Source: Geoalkalibacter ferrihydriticus DSM 17813 (GTDB lineage Bacteria > Desulfobacterota > Desulfuromonadia > Desulfuromonadales > Geoalkalibacteraceae). From it: a stretch of 64,000 bases of DNA. The notes beneath the pieces are model-generated. The model did not search any database and was not told the DNA's origin. It saw only the letters and a list, made by a program, of their open reading frames with translations. Shown here one piece after another: positions 9,730 through 17,941 of the stretch. Location: NCBI RefSeq assembly GCF_000820505.1, contig NZ_JWJD01000003.1, positions 152,410 through 216,409 of the forward strand, in the 5' to 3' direction. A program made the translations under genes and the position numbers. The first letter of the stretch is position 1. Each line of letters starts with the position of its first letter.

Positions 9730-11073
9730 ATGAATTTGAGTAAAAAACGTATTTTGCTGGTTGACGACGATGAAGATCTTCTCCGGCTGCTTTCCATGCG
9801 GCTTACCGGCAATGGCTATGAGGTCAGTCTGGCCCAGAGCGGCGAAGAAGCTCTGGGCTTGCTGCCGGTTATTCGACCTCAATTGGTGATTACCGATCTG
9901 CGTATGGAGGGGATGGACGGAATGGGGCTTTTCGATGCCATCCGCAAGGCACACTCGTCTCTGCCAGTCATTATTCTCACCGCCCATGGGTCGATCCCCG
10001 ACGCGGTTGCCGCCACCAAGCGCGGCGTTTTTACTTTTCTCACCAAGCCTTTGAACAGCCGCGAACTGCTGCGCGAAGTTGACAAGGCGCTGAGCCTCTC
10101 ACCCGGAGGTGTCGGTGGGGAACTTGGCCAGGAATGGCGGCGCGAAATAATTACTCAGAGCCCTCTCATGGAAGATCTGCTGAGCAAGGCTCATCTTGCC
10201 GCGGCCAGTGGTTCGAGTGTGCTGATCCTGGGGGAAAGCGGCACGGGCAAGGAACTTCTCGCGCGGGCAATTCATCAGGCCAGTGCGCGTGCGTCCAAAC
10301 CCTTTGTCGCTGTGAACTGCGGTGCGATTCCCGACAGCCTTCTTGAGTCGGAACTCTTCGGTCACACCAAGGGCGCTTTTACCGGGGCTGATCGCAACTA
10401 CTCGGGATTGTTCCGCTCCGCTGATGGCGGCACCCTGTTTCTTGATGAAATCGGCGACATGCCCCTTTCCCTGCAAGTCAAACTGCTGCGGGTGTTGCAG
10501 GAAAAGCAGGTGCGCTCCATTGGTTCGGCCATCGCAACCAATATCAACGTGCGGATTATTTCCGCGACTCACCGGGTGCTGGAGGACGAAATTCAGGAGG
10601 GAAACTTTCGTGAAGACCTTTATTATCGACTGAATGTGGTTTCCCTGGAGCTGCCGACACTGGCCGAGCGGCGTGAAGATATCCCCCTTTTGGCCAATCA
10701 TTTTCTGCAAAAATTCACGAGTGAAACAGGTAAAACCGTCGGTAGTTTTTCTTCCGAAGCCCTCGATGTACTGATCAGCGCCAGTTGGCCCGGGAACATC
10801 CGCCAGTTGGGAAACGTGGTCGAACAGGCCGTAGCTTTATCCACCAGCCATGTCATTTCCTCCGATCTGATCAACAACGCCATTCGCGAGACACCAGAAG
10901 ACATCCCTTCCTTTGCCGATGCCCGGCGCCAGTTTGAGCAGGAATACCTTGTACAGTTGCTCAAGATTACCAATGGCAATGTCAGTCATGCCGCGCGCCT
11001 CGCCAAGCGTAACCGCACTGAGTTCTACAAATTACTCAGCCGTCATCATATAGTGCCGACACTTTTTAAATAA
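9730..11073 (+). CDS. glrR: Sigma-54-dependent response regulator, GlrR/QseF-like
   Basis: A 447-residue NtrC-family activator, close to the length of enterobacterial GlrR. Receiver domain residues 1-120 with acidic pair DDDE and phospho-acceptor Asp56 (TDLRMEGMDG), then a sigma-54 AAA+ domain with Walker A GESGTGKE (168-175), the sigma-54 contact loop GAFTGA (215-220) and Walker B LFLDEIGD, and a C-terminal Fis-type helix-turn-helix (NGNVSHAARLAKRNRTEFYKLL). It should activate sigma-54 promoters when phosphorylated by the upstream kinase. In Enterobacteria the main target is the small RNA gene glmY; here a sigma-54 promoter lies 270 bases downstream of the stop codon. Confidence 0.92.
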   Translation: MNLSKKRILLVDDDEDLLRLLSMRLTGNGYEVSLAQSGEEALGLLPVIRPQLVITDLRMEGMDGMGLFDAIRKAHSSLPVIILTAHGSIPDAVAATKRGVFTFLTKPLNSRELLREVDKALSLSPGGVGGELGQEWRREIITQSPLMEDLLSKAHLAAASGSSVLILGESGTGKELLARAIHQASARASKPFVAVNCGAIPDSLLESELFGHTKGAFTGADRNYSGLFRSADGGTLFLDEIGDMPLSLQVKLLRVLQEKQVRSIGSAIATNINVRIISATHRVLEDEIQEGNFREDLYYRLNVVSLELPTLAERREDIPLLANHFLQKFTSETGKTVGSFSSEALDVLISASWPGNIRQLGNVVEQAVALSTSHVISSDLINNAIRETPEDIPSFADARRQFEQEYLVQLLKITNGNVSHAARLAKRNRTEFYKLLSRHHIVPTLFK

Positions 11074-11241
11074 TGTCGCTTTTCGACAACAGCTGCGATG
11101 GCGTTGACCCTCTGCGCAATGGGCTTGCTCTCAAGCCTGGGTGGTAAGATAAAATGACTGTGATAATAGATGGTTCCGAGAAATGGTCGAGAGATTTTTG
11201 TTTTTACTTGTTAGGGCAAGGAGCTTATGTGGATAAACAGG

Positions 11242-11259
11242 TGTAGCTTTCTGGCGACA
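11242..11259. promoter_or_regulatory. Possible GlrR-like binding site
   Basis: The sequence TGTA-N10-GACA differs by one base from TGTC-N10-GACA, the GlrR recognition pattern described for enterobacterial glmY and glmZ promoters. It lies about 110-127 bases upstream of the predicted sigma-54 start, a normal distance for an enhancer site. One site of this degeneracy can occur by chance, so the support comes from its position. Confidence 0.5.
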
Positions 11260-11342
11260 GCGGATCGGTGCTAAACACCTTTTGAACAGGCGTCTTTTTT
11301 TGCATTCTGCGTAACCTGTTGAAAAATAGTTGGTTTCTTGGT

Positions 11343-11358
11343 TGGCATTTAGATTGCA
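11343..11358 (+). promoter_or_regulatory. Sigma-54 promoter
   Basis: TGGCATTTAGATTGCA matches the sigma-54 consensus TGGCAC-N5-TTGCW with one mismatch and exact GG-to-GC spacing (GG at 11344-11345, GC at 11356-11357). The predicted transcript start is near 11369. It lies downstream of a gene for a sigma-54 activator and upstream of a non-coding stretch ending in a terminator. Confidence 0.82.
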
Positions 11359-11368
11359 ATCACATTAG

Positions 11369-11497
11369 CCAGTTACGAAATTTCGGTTGCCACCTTGCCG
11401 GCAGGCTTAACGTCTCGCACTCGCAGGTCCCACAAAACATAAAGCAGTTGCATTTCCGTCCGGCGGGTTCTGCCCTACCGCTGGGCGGTTTTTTTTT
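11369..11497 (+). ncRNA. Candidate sigma-54-driven small RNA (GlmY-like by context)
   Basis: Between the predicted sigma-54 start and a strong terminator lie about 129 bases with no plausible coding sequence: the only overlapping frame begins upstream of the promoter. The region contains a short hairpin (CTTG-CCGG-CAGG, 11394-11405), a single-strand-like A/C-rich segment around 11430-11442, and the terminator stem. Position after a glrKR-like pair mirrors the regulatory logic of glmY in Enterobacteria, but GlmY sequence or structure similarity is not evident by eye, and the target is unknown. Transcription itself is inferred. Confidence 0.62.
11470..11497 (+). terminator. Rho-independent terminator of the candidate small RNA
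   Basis: A 6-bp stem CTGCCC/GGGCGG (one G-T pair) with loop TACCGCT is followed by nine consecutive T. An alternative 5-bp stem ACCGC/GCGGT ends at the same T run. It separates the sigma-54 promoter from the rhodanese-fusion gene, so that promoter is unlikely to serve the downstream gene. Confidence 0.82.
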
Positions 11498-11511
11498 GGT
11501 TGTGCGCCATT

Positions 11512-11532
11512 ATGTTCACAAAACATGAACAT
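11512..11532. promoter_or_regulatory. Perfect inverted repeat upstream of rhodanese-fusion promoter
   Basis: ATGTTCA and TGAACAT form a perfect 7-bp inverted repeat with a 7-base spacer, ending 27 bases upstream of the -35 element at 11560. This geometry (one and a half to two helical turns) fits a dimeric activator. I do not recognise the regulator; it does not match the FNR half-site TTGAT. Confidence 0.5.
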
Positions 11533-11559
11533 TGGTTGGAGTGTTCTGTCTCTTCTCGT

Positions 11560-11588
11560 TTGACAGGCAAGAGGGAAATTTACATACT
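11560..11588 (+). promoter_or_regulatory. Sigma-70-type promoter of the rhodanese-fusion gene
   Basis: A perfect -35 TTGACA (11560-11565), a 17-base spacer and -10 CATACT (11583-11588). Predicted start near 11595, leaving a leader of about 50 bases to the ATG at 11648. Confidence 0.65.
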
Positions 11589-11647
11589 GGACGCAGATTG
11601 GGGTCAATCCAGGGGTTGGTGTCACGCGAATTTTTTCAGGGAAGTCC

Positions 11648-12496
11648 ATGGGTGTCGTTGATATGTTCAGGCCTCTGTCCCTGTTGTCTGCACGGGAATT
11701 GCGTGGTTGGTTGCTGGACCAGCATCCGGATGACTATCTGTTGCTCGATGTGCGTCAAAAGCAGGAGTATAGCAGGGGACACCTGCCAGGGGCGATTTCC
11801 ATGCCCCTGTGGGAACTTCCGGAGCGCCTTCGCGAACTCGATTTAAATCTGCCTCTTATCCTCTATTGCAGTTTTGGTTTACGCAGTCGCGCAGCAGCCG
11901 TCCTGTTGCACGGCGCAGGTTGTCGTGACGTCGCAATTCTCGAGGGAGGCTTTGCCGCCTGGCAGGGAGAGGTCGCCACCGGGCTTGACAGCCAGGTGCT
12001 GGGCGTTCTTGACACCTCATCCAATGAACGGTTTATTGCCGCTGCCTGGCTGCTGGAAGAGGGAACCGAGCAGTTTTATCTCAGGATTGGCGCCATTTGT
12101 GAACATATGGCCGTGGCTTTCCTTTTCGGTGAACTGGCCAAAGCCGAGGTTCAGCATAAAAAAACACTGTCCGGATTATATGAAGTTTTCTCCGGAAAAC
12201 AAGCTGGAGAACATTTTGCCCTTGAACTTTTGCCACGCACGGAAGGAGAGGTCTTTATTGAGGGCGGCGTCCCCCTGCGCGAAGTGTGCCGCTGGGCCGA
12301 AGGCAGAAGTGCGCGGGAGCTGTTGGATCTGGCCATCGCACTTGAAACCAATGCCTATGACCGCTACCTCACTCTAAAACGGCGTCTGTCTGATGAAAAC
12401 CTTCAGCGTATCGTCGAGGTTCTGGCGGGCGACGAACGACGACACTTGAAAAGACTGCTGGCTGCCTACGACGAAATGATTGAATCCGGCATCTGA
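11648..12496 (+). CDS. Rhodanese / ferritin-like (rubrerythrin-type) fusion protein
   Basis: A 282-residue two-domain protein. Residues about 10-110 form a rhodanese domain with the active-site loop CSFGLRS (Cys74), after the LLLDVRQKQEYSRGHLPGA entry motif. The rest (about 125-280) is a helical ferritin-like domain with spaced Glu and His (EEGTEQFY, EVQHKKTL, GDERRHLKRL) as in diiron rubrerythrin-type proteins. It probably links sulfane-sulfur handling with peroxide or metal chemistry, but no reaction can be assigned. Preceded by its own promoter and a perfect inverted repeat, and followed by a strong terminator shared with frdB; it stands alone. Confidence 0.85.
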   Translation: MGVVDMFRPLSLLSARELRGWLLDQHPDDYLLLDVRQKQEYSRGHLPGAISMPLWELPERLRELDLNLPLILYCSFGLRSRAAAVLLHGAGCRDVAILEGGFAAWQGEVATGLDSQVLGVLDTSSNERFIAAAWLLEEGTEQFYLRIGAICEHMAVAFLFGELAKAEVQHKKTLSGLYEVFSGKQAGEHFALELLPRTEGEVFIEGGVPLREVCRWAEGRSARELLDLAIALETNAYDRYLTLKRRLSDENLQRIVEVLAGDERRHLKRLLAAYDEMIESGI

Positions 12497-12517
12497 TGTG
12501 GGGCGGATCTGAATTGC

Positions 12518-12559
12518 AAAAAGAAACGGGGTGGTCTTCAGACCACCCCGTTTCTTTTT
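12518..12559. terminator. Bidirectional rho-independent terminator
   Basis: Near-perfect palindrome: a GC-rich 10-bp core (GGGGTGGTC/GACCACCCC) with loop TTCA, flanked by A-rich sequence on the left and T-rich sequence on the right. It lies between the convergent rhodanese-fusion and frdB genes and can end transcription from both sides. Confidence 0.92.
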
Positions 12560-12577
12560 TGTGCCTTATCGTGGGCC

Positions 12578-13357
12578 TCAATCTGCCTGAGGCATAGCCT
12601 TAATCAATTCGCGGTTCATGCGCGCGATAAAGGAGACGCTGATTCCTTTCGGGCAGGCTGCTTCGCACTCATAATGGTTGGTGCAGTTGCCGAAACCTTC
12701 CTTGTCCATTTGCTCGACCATGGCTTTAACACGGCGCGCGGCTTCAGGCTTGCCCTGCGGAAGCAGCGCAAGCTGCGAAACCTTCGCCGAGGTGAAAAGC
12801 ATCGCGGACGCATTGGGGCAGGCTGCGACGCAGGCTCCACAACCGATGCAGGCCGCGGCATCCATGGCGGCTTCGGCGTCGGGTTGGGGAATCAGAATCG
12901 AGTTGGAGTCGGGAACCCCCCCATTGTGGCTTTCCGTAGAGGTGGGACAACCGCCGGTATGGCAACTCACATACCCATAGGCCTGCATGATGCGCTCAAA
13001 GGCGGTCCGGTCGACAACCAGGTCCTTGATTATGGGAAAAGCCTTGGAACGCCAGGGCTCGATGTAGATGGCATCTCCGTCCTTGAAGGTGCGCATGTGC
13101 AACTGGCAGACAGTGATTTCTTCCTCCGGCCCGTGAGGAACGCCGTTAATGACCTGAGAACACATCCCGCAGATGCCTTCCCTGCAGTCATGATCGAAGG
13201 CAATAGGCTCCTTGCCTTTGCGGATCAATTCCTCGTTGACTTCATCAAGCATTTCAAGAAATGACGAATCGGGACTGACGTCCTTGGCTTCGTATTTCTC
13301 AAGCTTGCCCTTTTCGCCGGGCCCTTTCTGGCGCCAAACGTAGAGTGTCAGATTCAT
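12578..13357 (-). CDS. frdB: Fumarate reductase/succinate dehydrogenase iron-sulfur subunit
   Basis: A 259-residue iron-sulfur protein that passes electrons between the flavoprotein and cytochrome b subunits. The N-terminal ferredoxin domain has the 2Fe-2S ligands [11 protein letters not shown] plus a distal Cys in TVCQLH. The C-terminal domain has the 4Fe-4S motif [12 protein letters not shown] and the further cluster ligands [15 protein letters not shown]. Its start overlaps the frdA stop (TAATG), so the two are translationally coupled. In Geobacter sulfurreducens the homologous FrdCAB complex works as both fumarate reductase and succinate dehydrogenase; the direction here cannot be read from sequence. 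Confidence 0.95.
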   Translation of the reverse strand: MNLTLYVWRQKGPGEKGKLEKYEAKDVSPDSSFLEMLDEVNEELIRKGKEPIAFDHDCREGICGMCSQVINGVPHGPEEEITVCQLHMRTFKDGDAIYIEPWRSKAFPIIKDLVVDRTAFERIMQAYGYVSCHTGGCPTSTESHNGGVPDSNSILIPQPDAEAAMDAAACIGCGACVAACPNASAMLFTSAKVSQLALLPQGKPEAARRVKAMVEQMDKEGFGNCTNHYECEAACPKGISVSFIARMNRELIKAMPQAD

Positions 13358-15273
13358 TATTTGTAACTCCTCACGGCAAGTTTAACGTTTTCGAACTTCA
13401 GGGGCTCTTTGTGCAACTCGGGTTCCTTATCGACCCCCTTGAATTCCCAGGCACCCACGTAGGCGAAATTCTCGTCATCGCGCATGGCCTCGCCGTCCTC
13501 AGTCTGGTGCTCGACGCGGAAATGGCCGCCGCAGGATTCCTCGCGATGCAGGGCATCTTTGACGAAGAGTTCGCCAAATTCGAGAAAGTCGGCGAGACGC
13601 CAGGCATTTTCCAACTGCTGGTTGAATTCAGCGCCGGAGCCCGTGACCTTGAGGTTGTTCCAGAATTCGTCGCGAATTTGAGGGATTTCTTTCAGCGCGG
13701 TGTTAAGACTCTCTTTGCTACGCGCCATGCCTGCGTTGTCCCACATGCACTTGCCGAGCTGGCGATGCAGTTCCGCGGGTGACTTCTTGCCGTTGATGGA
13801 AATTAGTTTTTTGAGCTGCCCATCGACATCTTCCCGGGATTTCTTGAACTCGGGATGATCGTCCTTGACCTGACCCGGCTTAACCCCTGCGAGGTAATTG
13901 GCGATGGTGTTGGGAATGACAAAGTAACCATCAGCCAGACCTTGCATGAGCGCCGAGGCGCCGAGGCGGTTGGCACCATGCACGGAAAAGTTGGCCTCGC
14001 CCAGGACAAACAGCCCGGGCACGTTGCTCATGCAGTTGTAATCGACCCACAGGCCACCCATGGAATAATGGGGGGCGGGGTAAATACGCATGGGCACTTT
14101 GTAGCCGTTTTCAGCCGTGATTTTTTCATACATCTGAAACAGGTTGCCGTAGCGTCCGCGAATCGTGTCTTCGCCGAGGCGCTTGATGGAATCGGCAAAG
14201 TCGAGATATACACCGCGGCCGCCGGGGCCGACACCGCGTTCGTCGTCGCACTGCTCCTTGGCAGCACGCGAGGCGATGTCACGCGGTGCCAGGTTGCCGA
14301 AGGAGGGATACTTGCGTTCCAGATAGTAGTCGCGCTCCTCTTCGGGAATCTGCGACACGGGTTTGCTGACATCTTCCTTTTTCTTGGGGACCCAGCAGCG
14401 ACCGTCGTTACGCAGGGATTCGGACATCAGAGTCAGTTTGGACTGATGCTCGCCGGTCTGCGGGATGCAGGTGGGGTGAATCTGCGTATAGCACGGGTTG
14501 GCGAAGAAAGCGCCTTTTTTGGCTGCCTTCCATTGGGCGGTGACGCTGCAGCCCATGGCATTGGTGGAGAGGTAAAACACGTTGACATAACCGCCGGTGG
14601 CGAGAATGACCGCATCACCCCAGTAGGATTCGACCTCGCCGGTGACCAGGTTGCGGCAGGTGATGCCTTTGGCGACACCATCGACCACCACCACGTCAAG
14701 CATTTCGCGACGGGCGAACATTTTGACCGATCCGGCGCGGATCTGACGGCACAGGGCCGAGTAAGCTCCGAGCAGCAGCTGCTGGCCGGTCTGACCGCGG
14801 GCGTAGAAAGTACGGGAAACCTGGGCGCCACCGAAGGAGCGGTTGTCGAGGTAGCCGGCATAGTCGCGGGCGAAGGGCACGCCCTGGGCAACGCATTGGT
14901 CAATGATGTTGTTGCTGACCTGGGCCAGGCGCCAGACGTCGGCTTCGCGGGCACGGAAGTCGCCGCCCTTGACGGTGTCATAGAACAGGCGATAAATGCT
15001 GTCGCCGTCGTTGGGGTAGTTTTTAGCGGCATTGATGCCGCCCTGCGCAGCGATGGAGTGAGCGCGGCGCGGACTGTCCTGGTAGCAGAAGGCCTCGACG
15101 TTGTAGCCGAGTTCGCCGAGGGATGCGGCGGCCGCACCACCGGCCAGGCCGGTTCCGACCACCAGAACTTTGAATTTGCGCTTGTTGGCGGGATTGATCA
15201 GCTTCATATCGAAGCGATGCTTGTCCCAAGTCTTTTCAATGGGTCCGGTAGGACATTTGCCGTCGAGTATCAC
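13357..15273 (-). CDS. frdA: Fumarate reductase/succinate dehydrogenase flavoprotein subunit
   Basis: A 638-residue flavoprotein with the FAD-binding motif [22 protein letters not shown], the [14 protein letters not shown] segment holding the covalent-FAD His region, and the catalytic segment near [11 protein letters not shown] chose a GTG start at 15273 because a GGGGGA ribosome-binding site lies 7 bases upstream and the resulting N-terminus ([20 protein letters not shown]) is the one usual in this branch; the frame extends to 15360 but that part lies in frdC. Organised C-A-B on the minus strand, 11 bases after frdC. Confidence 0.96.
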   Translation of the reverse strand: MILDGKCPTGPIEKTWDKHRFDMKLINPANKRKFKVLVVGTGLAGGAAAASLGELGYNVEAFCYQDSPRRAHSIAAQGGINAAKNYPNDGDSIYRLFYDTVKGGDFRAREADVWRLAQVSNNIIDQCVAQGVPFARDYAGYLDNRSFGGAQVSRTFYARGQTGQQLLLGAYSALCRQIRAGSVKMFARREMLDVVVVDGVAKGITCRNLVTGEVESYWGDAVILATGGYVNVFYLSTNAMGCSVTAQWKAAKKGAFFANPCYTQIHPTCIPQTGEHQSKLTLMSESLRNDGRCWVPKKKEDVSKPVSQIPEEERDYYLERKYPSFGNLAPRDIASRAAKEQCDDERGVGPGGRGVYLDFADSIKRLGEDTIRGRYGNLFQMYEKITAENGYKVPMRIYPAPHYSMGGLWVDYNCMSNVPGLFVLGEANFSVHGANRLGASALMQGLADGYFVIPNTIANYLAGVKPGQVKDDHPEFKKSREDVDGQLKKLISINGKKSPAELHRQLGKCMWDNAGMARSKESLNTALKEIPQIRDEFWNNLKVTGSGAEFNQQLENAWRLADFLEFGELFVKDALHREESCGGHFRVEHQTEDGEAMRDDENFAYVGAWEFKGVDKEPELHKEPLKFENVKLAVRSYK

Positions 15274-15284
15274 GATAGTTCCCC

Positions 15285-15956
15285 CTAGAGTTTGATCATG
15301 CCTACGAAAATGGAAATGGGAATGGCGATGTAGCCTACCAACAGGACGATCGCAATCCATTTGCCGGCAGTCTGAATGGTCGGCAGAGTGCGTGCATTGT
15401 TCAGGCCTGTGGACTGGAACATGCTGCCGATGCCGTGACTCAGATGCAGCAGCAAAAACACCATGGCGATGACGTAGGTCAGGGTGATAAAGAATTTCTG
15501 AAAGCTGAGGACCACCATGGCATAGACATCAAGGCGGCCGGCAGCATCAACGAAGTGAGAAATCTCGGGGTTCGTGACGCGCACGGTGAAATGCAGCAGG
15601 TGGTAAATGGTGAAAAGCAGAAGCACTAGACCGCTGTAAATCATGATCTGCGCAGCATAGCTGGTGCGAAGGTTCTCCTTCTGTGCGTACCCGACGGGAC
15701 GCGCCAGCTTGTTCTCAAGCGTCAGCTTGAGGCCCAGCCAGATGTGCAGCAGGAAAACTCCCAGCATCACCAGCCGGAAGATCCACACAATCGGCCCCAT
15801 GCTGTGGAGTGTGGCCGCATAGGCATTAATGCCGTCGGGCCCCGCGAAAATCGATGTGTTGCCGATGAGGTGGACGATGACGAACAGGACTAGAATCAGC
15901 CCCGTTGCCGCCATGGCGATCTTCTTACCCACCGAGGATCCAAATAACATTTGCAT
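15285..15956 (-). CDS. frdC: Fumarate reductase/succinate dehydrogenase cytochrome b subunit
   Basis: Membrane anchor with five hydrophobic helices and several His residues placed as haem ligands ([34 protein letters not shown]), typical of the diheme single-subunit type that exchanges electrons with menaquinone. The best ribosome-binding site (AGGGG, 9 bases) serves the ATG at 15956, although ATG codons at 15965 and 15962 are in frame and close. First gene of frdCAB. A long leader of about 310 bases precedes it, with a promoter and an overlapping palindrome near 16300. Confidence 0.93.
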   Translation of the reverse strand: MQMLFGSSVGKKIAMAATGLILVLFVIVHLIGNTSIFAGPDGINAYAATLHSMGPIVWIFRLVMLGVFLLHIWLGLKLTLENKLARPVGYAQKENLRTSYAAQIMIYSGLVLLLFTIYHLLHFTVRVTNPEISHFVDAAGRLDVYAMVVLSFQKFFITLTYVIAMVFLLLHLSHGIGSMFQSTGLNNARTLPTIQTAGKWIAIVLLVGYIAIPISIFVGMIKL

Positions 15957-16042
15957 ACCCATCATCCCCTGAAAAAGTTGACTTGCCTCTGCCTCTCCGA
16001 CGCTTGTTCAGAGGGCACTCTCTCCGATAATAATCCTAATGT

Positions 16043-16103
16043 CGCCGGAACAGACCGGCGCCGAAAATCCATGAAATAGCGGCGGTGCCCGCCATGATGC
16101 GGG
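16043..16103 (-). other. Hairpins in the frdCAB leader
   Basis: Two stem-loops lie in the predicted untranslated leader: CGCCGG/CCGGCG with a 6-base spacer (16043-16060) and CCCGC/GCGGG with a 6-base spacer (16088-16103). Neither is followed by a T run on the coding strand, so they are not terminators. I do not recognise a known riboswitch. Confidence 0.5.
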
Positions 16104-16276
16104 TGACCGGAAGTTGACCTGGAGTGCTTTTGCGTCCATGTCCATCAGGAAATGCCCGTGGCGAGCAGGGGGACCTGCAAAAAGCCATGTTTCATGACCG
16201 TTTTGCTCCCATTTTCCTTAGGGATTACGAGCCGTTAACGCCTCTTCAGAAGTAGACTGTATACACAATCCATCCT

Positions 16277-16305
16277 TTTCTAGCAGCCCATGACAAAAAT
16301 GTCAA
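16277..16305 (-). promoter_or_regulatory. Sigma-70-type promoter of frdCAB with overlapping operator
   Basis: On the minus strand a perfect -35 TTGACA (16305-16300), a 17-base spacer and -10 TAGAAA (16282-16277). The -35 box overlaps a perfect inverted repeat, TGACA-AAAA-TGTCA (16291-16304), which looks like a repressor operator. Predicted start near 16270, about 310 bases before frdC. Confidence 0.6.
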
Positions 16306-16556
16306 TTTTTACTTTGATCCTTCGCGGGGCGCAGTGGAAAAAATTGTCCAACCACGGACAGGAAGGGTTTCTGCTAAGGTCGATGGATGAGCGTAGATGG
16401 GTTTTCTGTTTTTTCGCGCGGTGGGTGTGGATAAAAGAAAACAAATTCCCCTCATCTCTTATTTCTGCAAGAATGACAGATGGATCGTAGCCTGGATCAA
16501 TGAGTTTCGAGCTGATTCAGGCATGCGCCGGAAATCGTGTGCAAGAGGAGGTATCA

Positions 16557-16889
16557 ATGAAGGTTATTATCCACTGGGTGCGACTTTTTCTGCTGGCCGC
16601 GCTCCTGACGGCCTGTGCGGCCGGCGCCGGACAGCGCACCGCCGATCTGCTTGAGAAAGAGCATCAGGTCATGTCTGATGAAGAGATACGGGCTTATTAC
16701 CAGAGTCTCAGTGATCAACTGGCGCGCGAGTCACGTGCGCTGCGCACCTCCGGAAATGTCGGATACGGCACCGGTTCCTTCGGCGTCGGCGCCACCCGAG
16801 GCATGGCCGATGAAGCACAGGTGCAAGCCTTGCGTGAGCGTTGGAACGAGGTGCGACAGGAACTGCGGCGCCGCGAACTGATGCCCTGA
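16557..16889 (+). CDS. Small predicted lipoprotein
   Basis: A 110-residue protein with a lipoprotein signal peptide (VRLFLLAALLTAC; lipobox LTAC). The mature part is charged and helical with a Gly-rich insert (GNVGYGTGSFGVGATRG). Start at 16557 is set by AGGAGG 5 bases upstream; the frame extends to 16500 but without such a site. No family recognised. Convergent with the rhomboid gene; the two ends are 34 bases apart. Confidence 0.78.
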   Translation: MKVIIHWVRLFLLAALLTACAAGAGQRTADLLEKEHQVMSDEEIRAYYQSLSDQLARESRALRTSGNVGYGTGSFGVGATRGMADEAQVQALRERWNEVRQELRRRELMP

Positions 16890-16923
16890 GCGTGCAGGTC
16901 TGGAGGTGAGGTGTGGGCGGTGG

Positions 16924-17862
16924 TCAGAAGCTGTGCCGCAATGCCAGAGTCCAGGCTGCGACAACAAGGGCAAGGGCGCCAAGGCCCGCCGACCAGCCGA
17001 ATCTTGAATGGGCTGTTGGATGTGAAGCCCTGGGGTCGGGCACCAGATAGCCAAGGCCCAACCCGGCAAGAAAACCAAAGAGGTGGGCGCCGAGGTCGGT
17101 GTTTTCTCCGCCCGCGCCGAACATGGCCAGCAGCGCGGCTCCGGCCGCCAGGGGCAGAAAACGGCGCAGGTTCATGGCTTTGTCGCGGCGACGTGTTTCC
17201 ATGGCGCAGAGAATCCCGATGGTTCCGAACACGGCTGTGGATGCTCCCACTGCGCGATGACTGCCGGTCTGCAGCCATGCGTTGATCAGGTTGCCGGCCA
17301 TCCCGGAGGCGAGAATCAGCGCCCAGCCCCGGCCGAATCCCGTGACGGCGCACAGGCGCGCGGCGAACAAGCCGCCGAGGATCAGGTTGCCCGTCAGGTG
17401 CCGCCAGTCAATATGCAGGGTCAGGGCGGTGACGGTGCGCCACCATTGCCCGTTGCGGATGGCGGCCGCGTGAGCCGCGCCCTGTTCGTACCATTGCTCG
17501 GGGCGCAGGCCCAAGGGGCCCGGGTCAAGAAGGGTAAGATTGTGAAAGATGGCCAGGAGCAACAGAAGCGAGAGCGTTTCGCGGGTATGGTCGCGGGTTT
17601 GGATTTCCGTGTTTCTCGGCGGCCAGTGGCGGTTCTTTTCCTCGTAGGTGCGGATTTCGTATTCGGCTTGCTCGCGCTGCGCATGCGGCACCAGAATGGT
17701 CCACTCCCAACCGCGCCGCAGCACCCGGTGGGGAACCTGGCGTGCTTCCAGAACCAGAGACCAGGTTCGCACACGTGTTATCGAGAGGCATCGGCCCGCC
17801 TCTGGAAGGATCTCGGCTGGAACAATCTCATGTTCGTCTTCGGATGCAGGTGCTGTTGTCAT
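16924..17862 (-). CDS. Rhomboid-family intramembrane serine protease
   Basis: A 312-residue membrane protein. About 95 soluble N-terminal residues precede at least six hydrophobic helices. Rhomboid signatures are present: the helix-2 HxxxN motif (HIDWRHLTGN), the catalytic Ser in VGASTAVFG and the catalytic His in GAHLFGFLAG. It should cleave membrane-spanning substrates inside the lipid bilayer; the substrate is unknown. It is divergent from the hybrid kinase gene, with 79 bases between them. Confidence 0.92.
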   Translation of the reverse strand: MTTAPASEDEHEIVPAEILPEAGRCLSITRVRTWSLVLEARQVPHRVLRRGWEWTILVPHAQREQAEYEIRTYEEKNRHWPPRNTEIQTRDHTRETLSLLLLLAIFHNLTLLDPGPLGLRPEQWYEQGAAHAAAIRNGQWWRTVTALTLHIDWRHLTGNLILGGLFAARLCAVTGFGRGWALILASGMAGNLINAWLQTGSHRAVGASTAVFGTIGILCAMETRRRDKAMNLRRFLPLAAGAALLAMFGAGGENTDLGAHLFGFLAGLGLGYLVPDPRASHPTAHSRFGWSAGLGALALVVAAWTLALRHSF

Positions 17863-17941
17863 TATTCGTTTCTTTTTTCTGCCGCGATTTGTTAGAATTC
17901 GTTTTTGATTTTATTCTTCTTGTGCGGCAGGATGCGTTTTA

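Noticed and set aside
11319..11528. Plus-strand frame of 69 codons across the small RNA region
   Set aside because: It begins upstream of the sigma-54 promoter and runs through the terminator; no ribosome-binding site or conserved pattern.
13855..15288. Plus-strand frame of 477 codons opposite frdA
   Set aside because: Antisense shadow of a strongly conserved gene; the translation has no recognisable domain.
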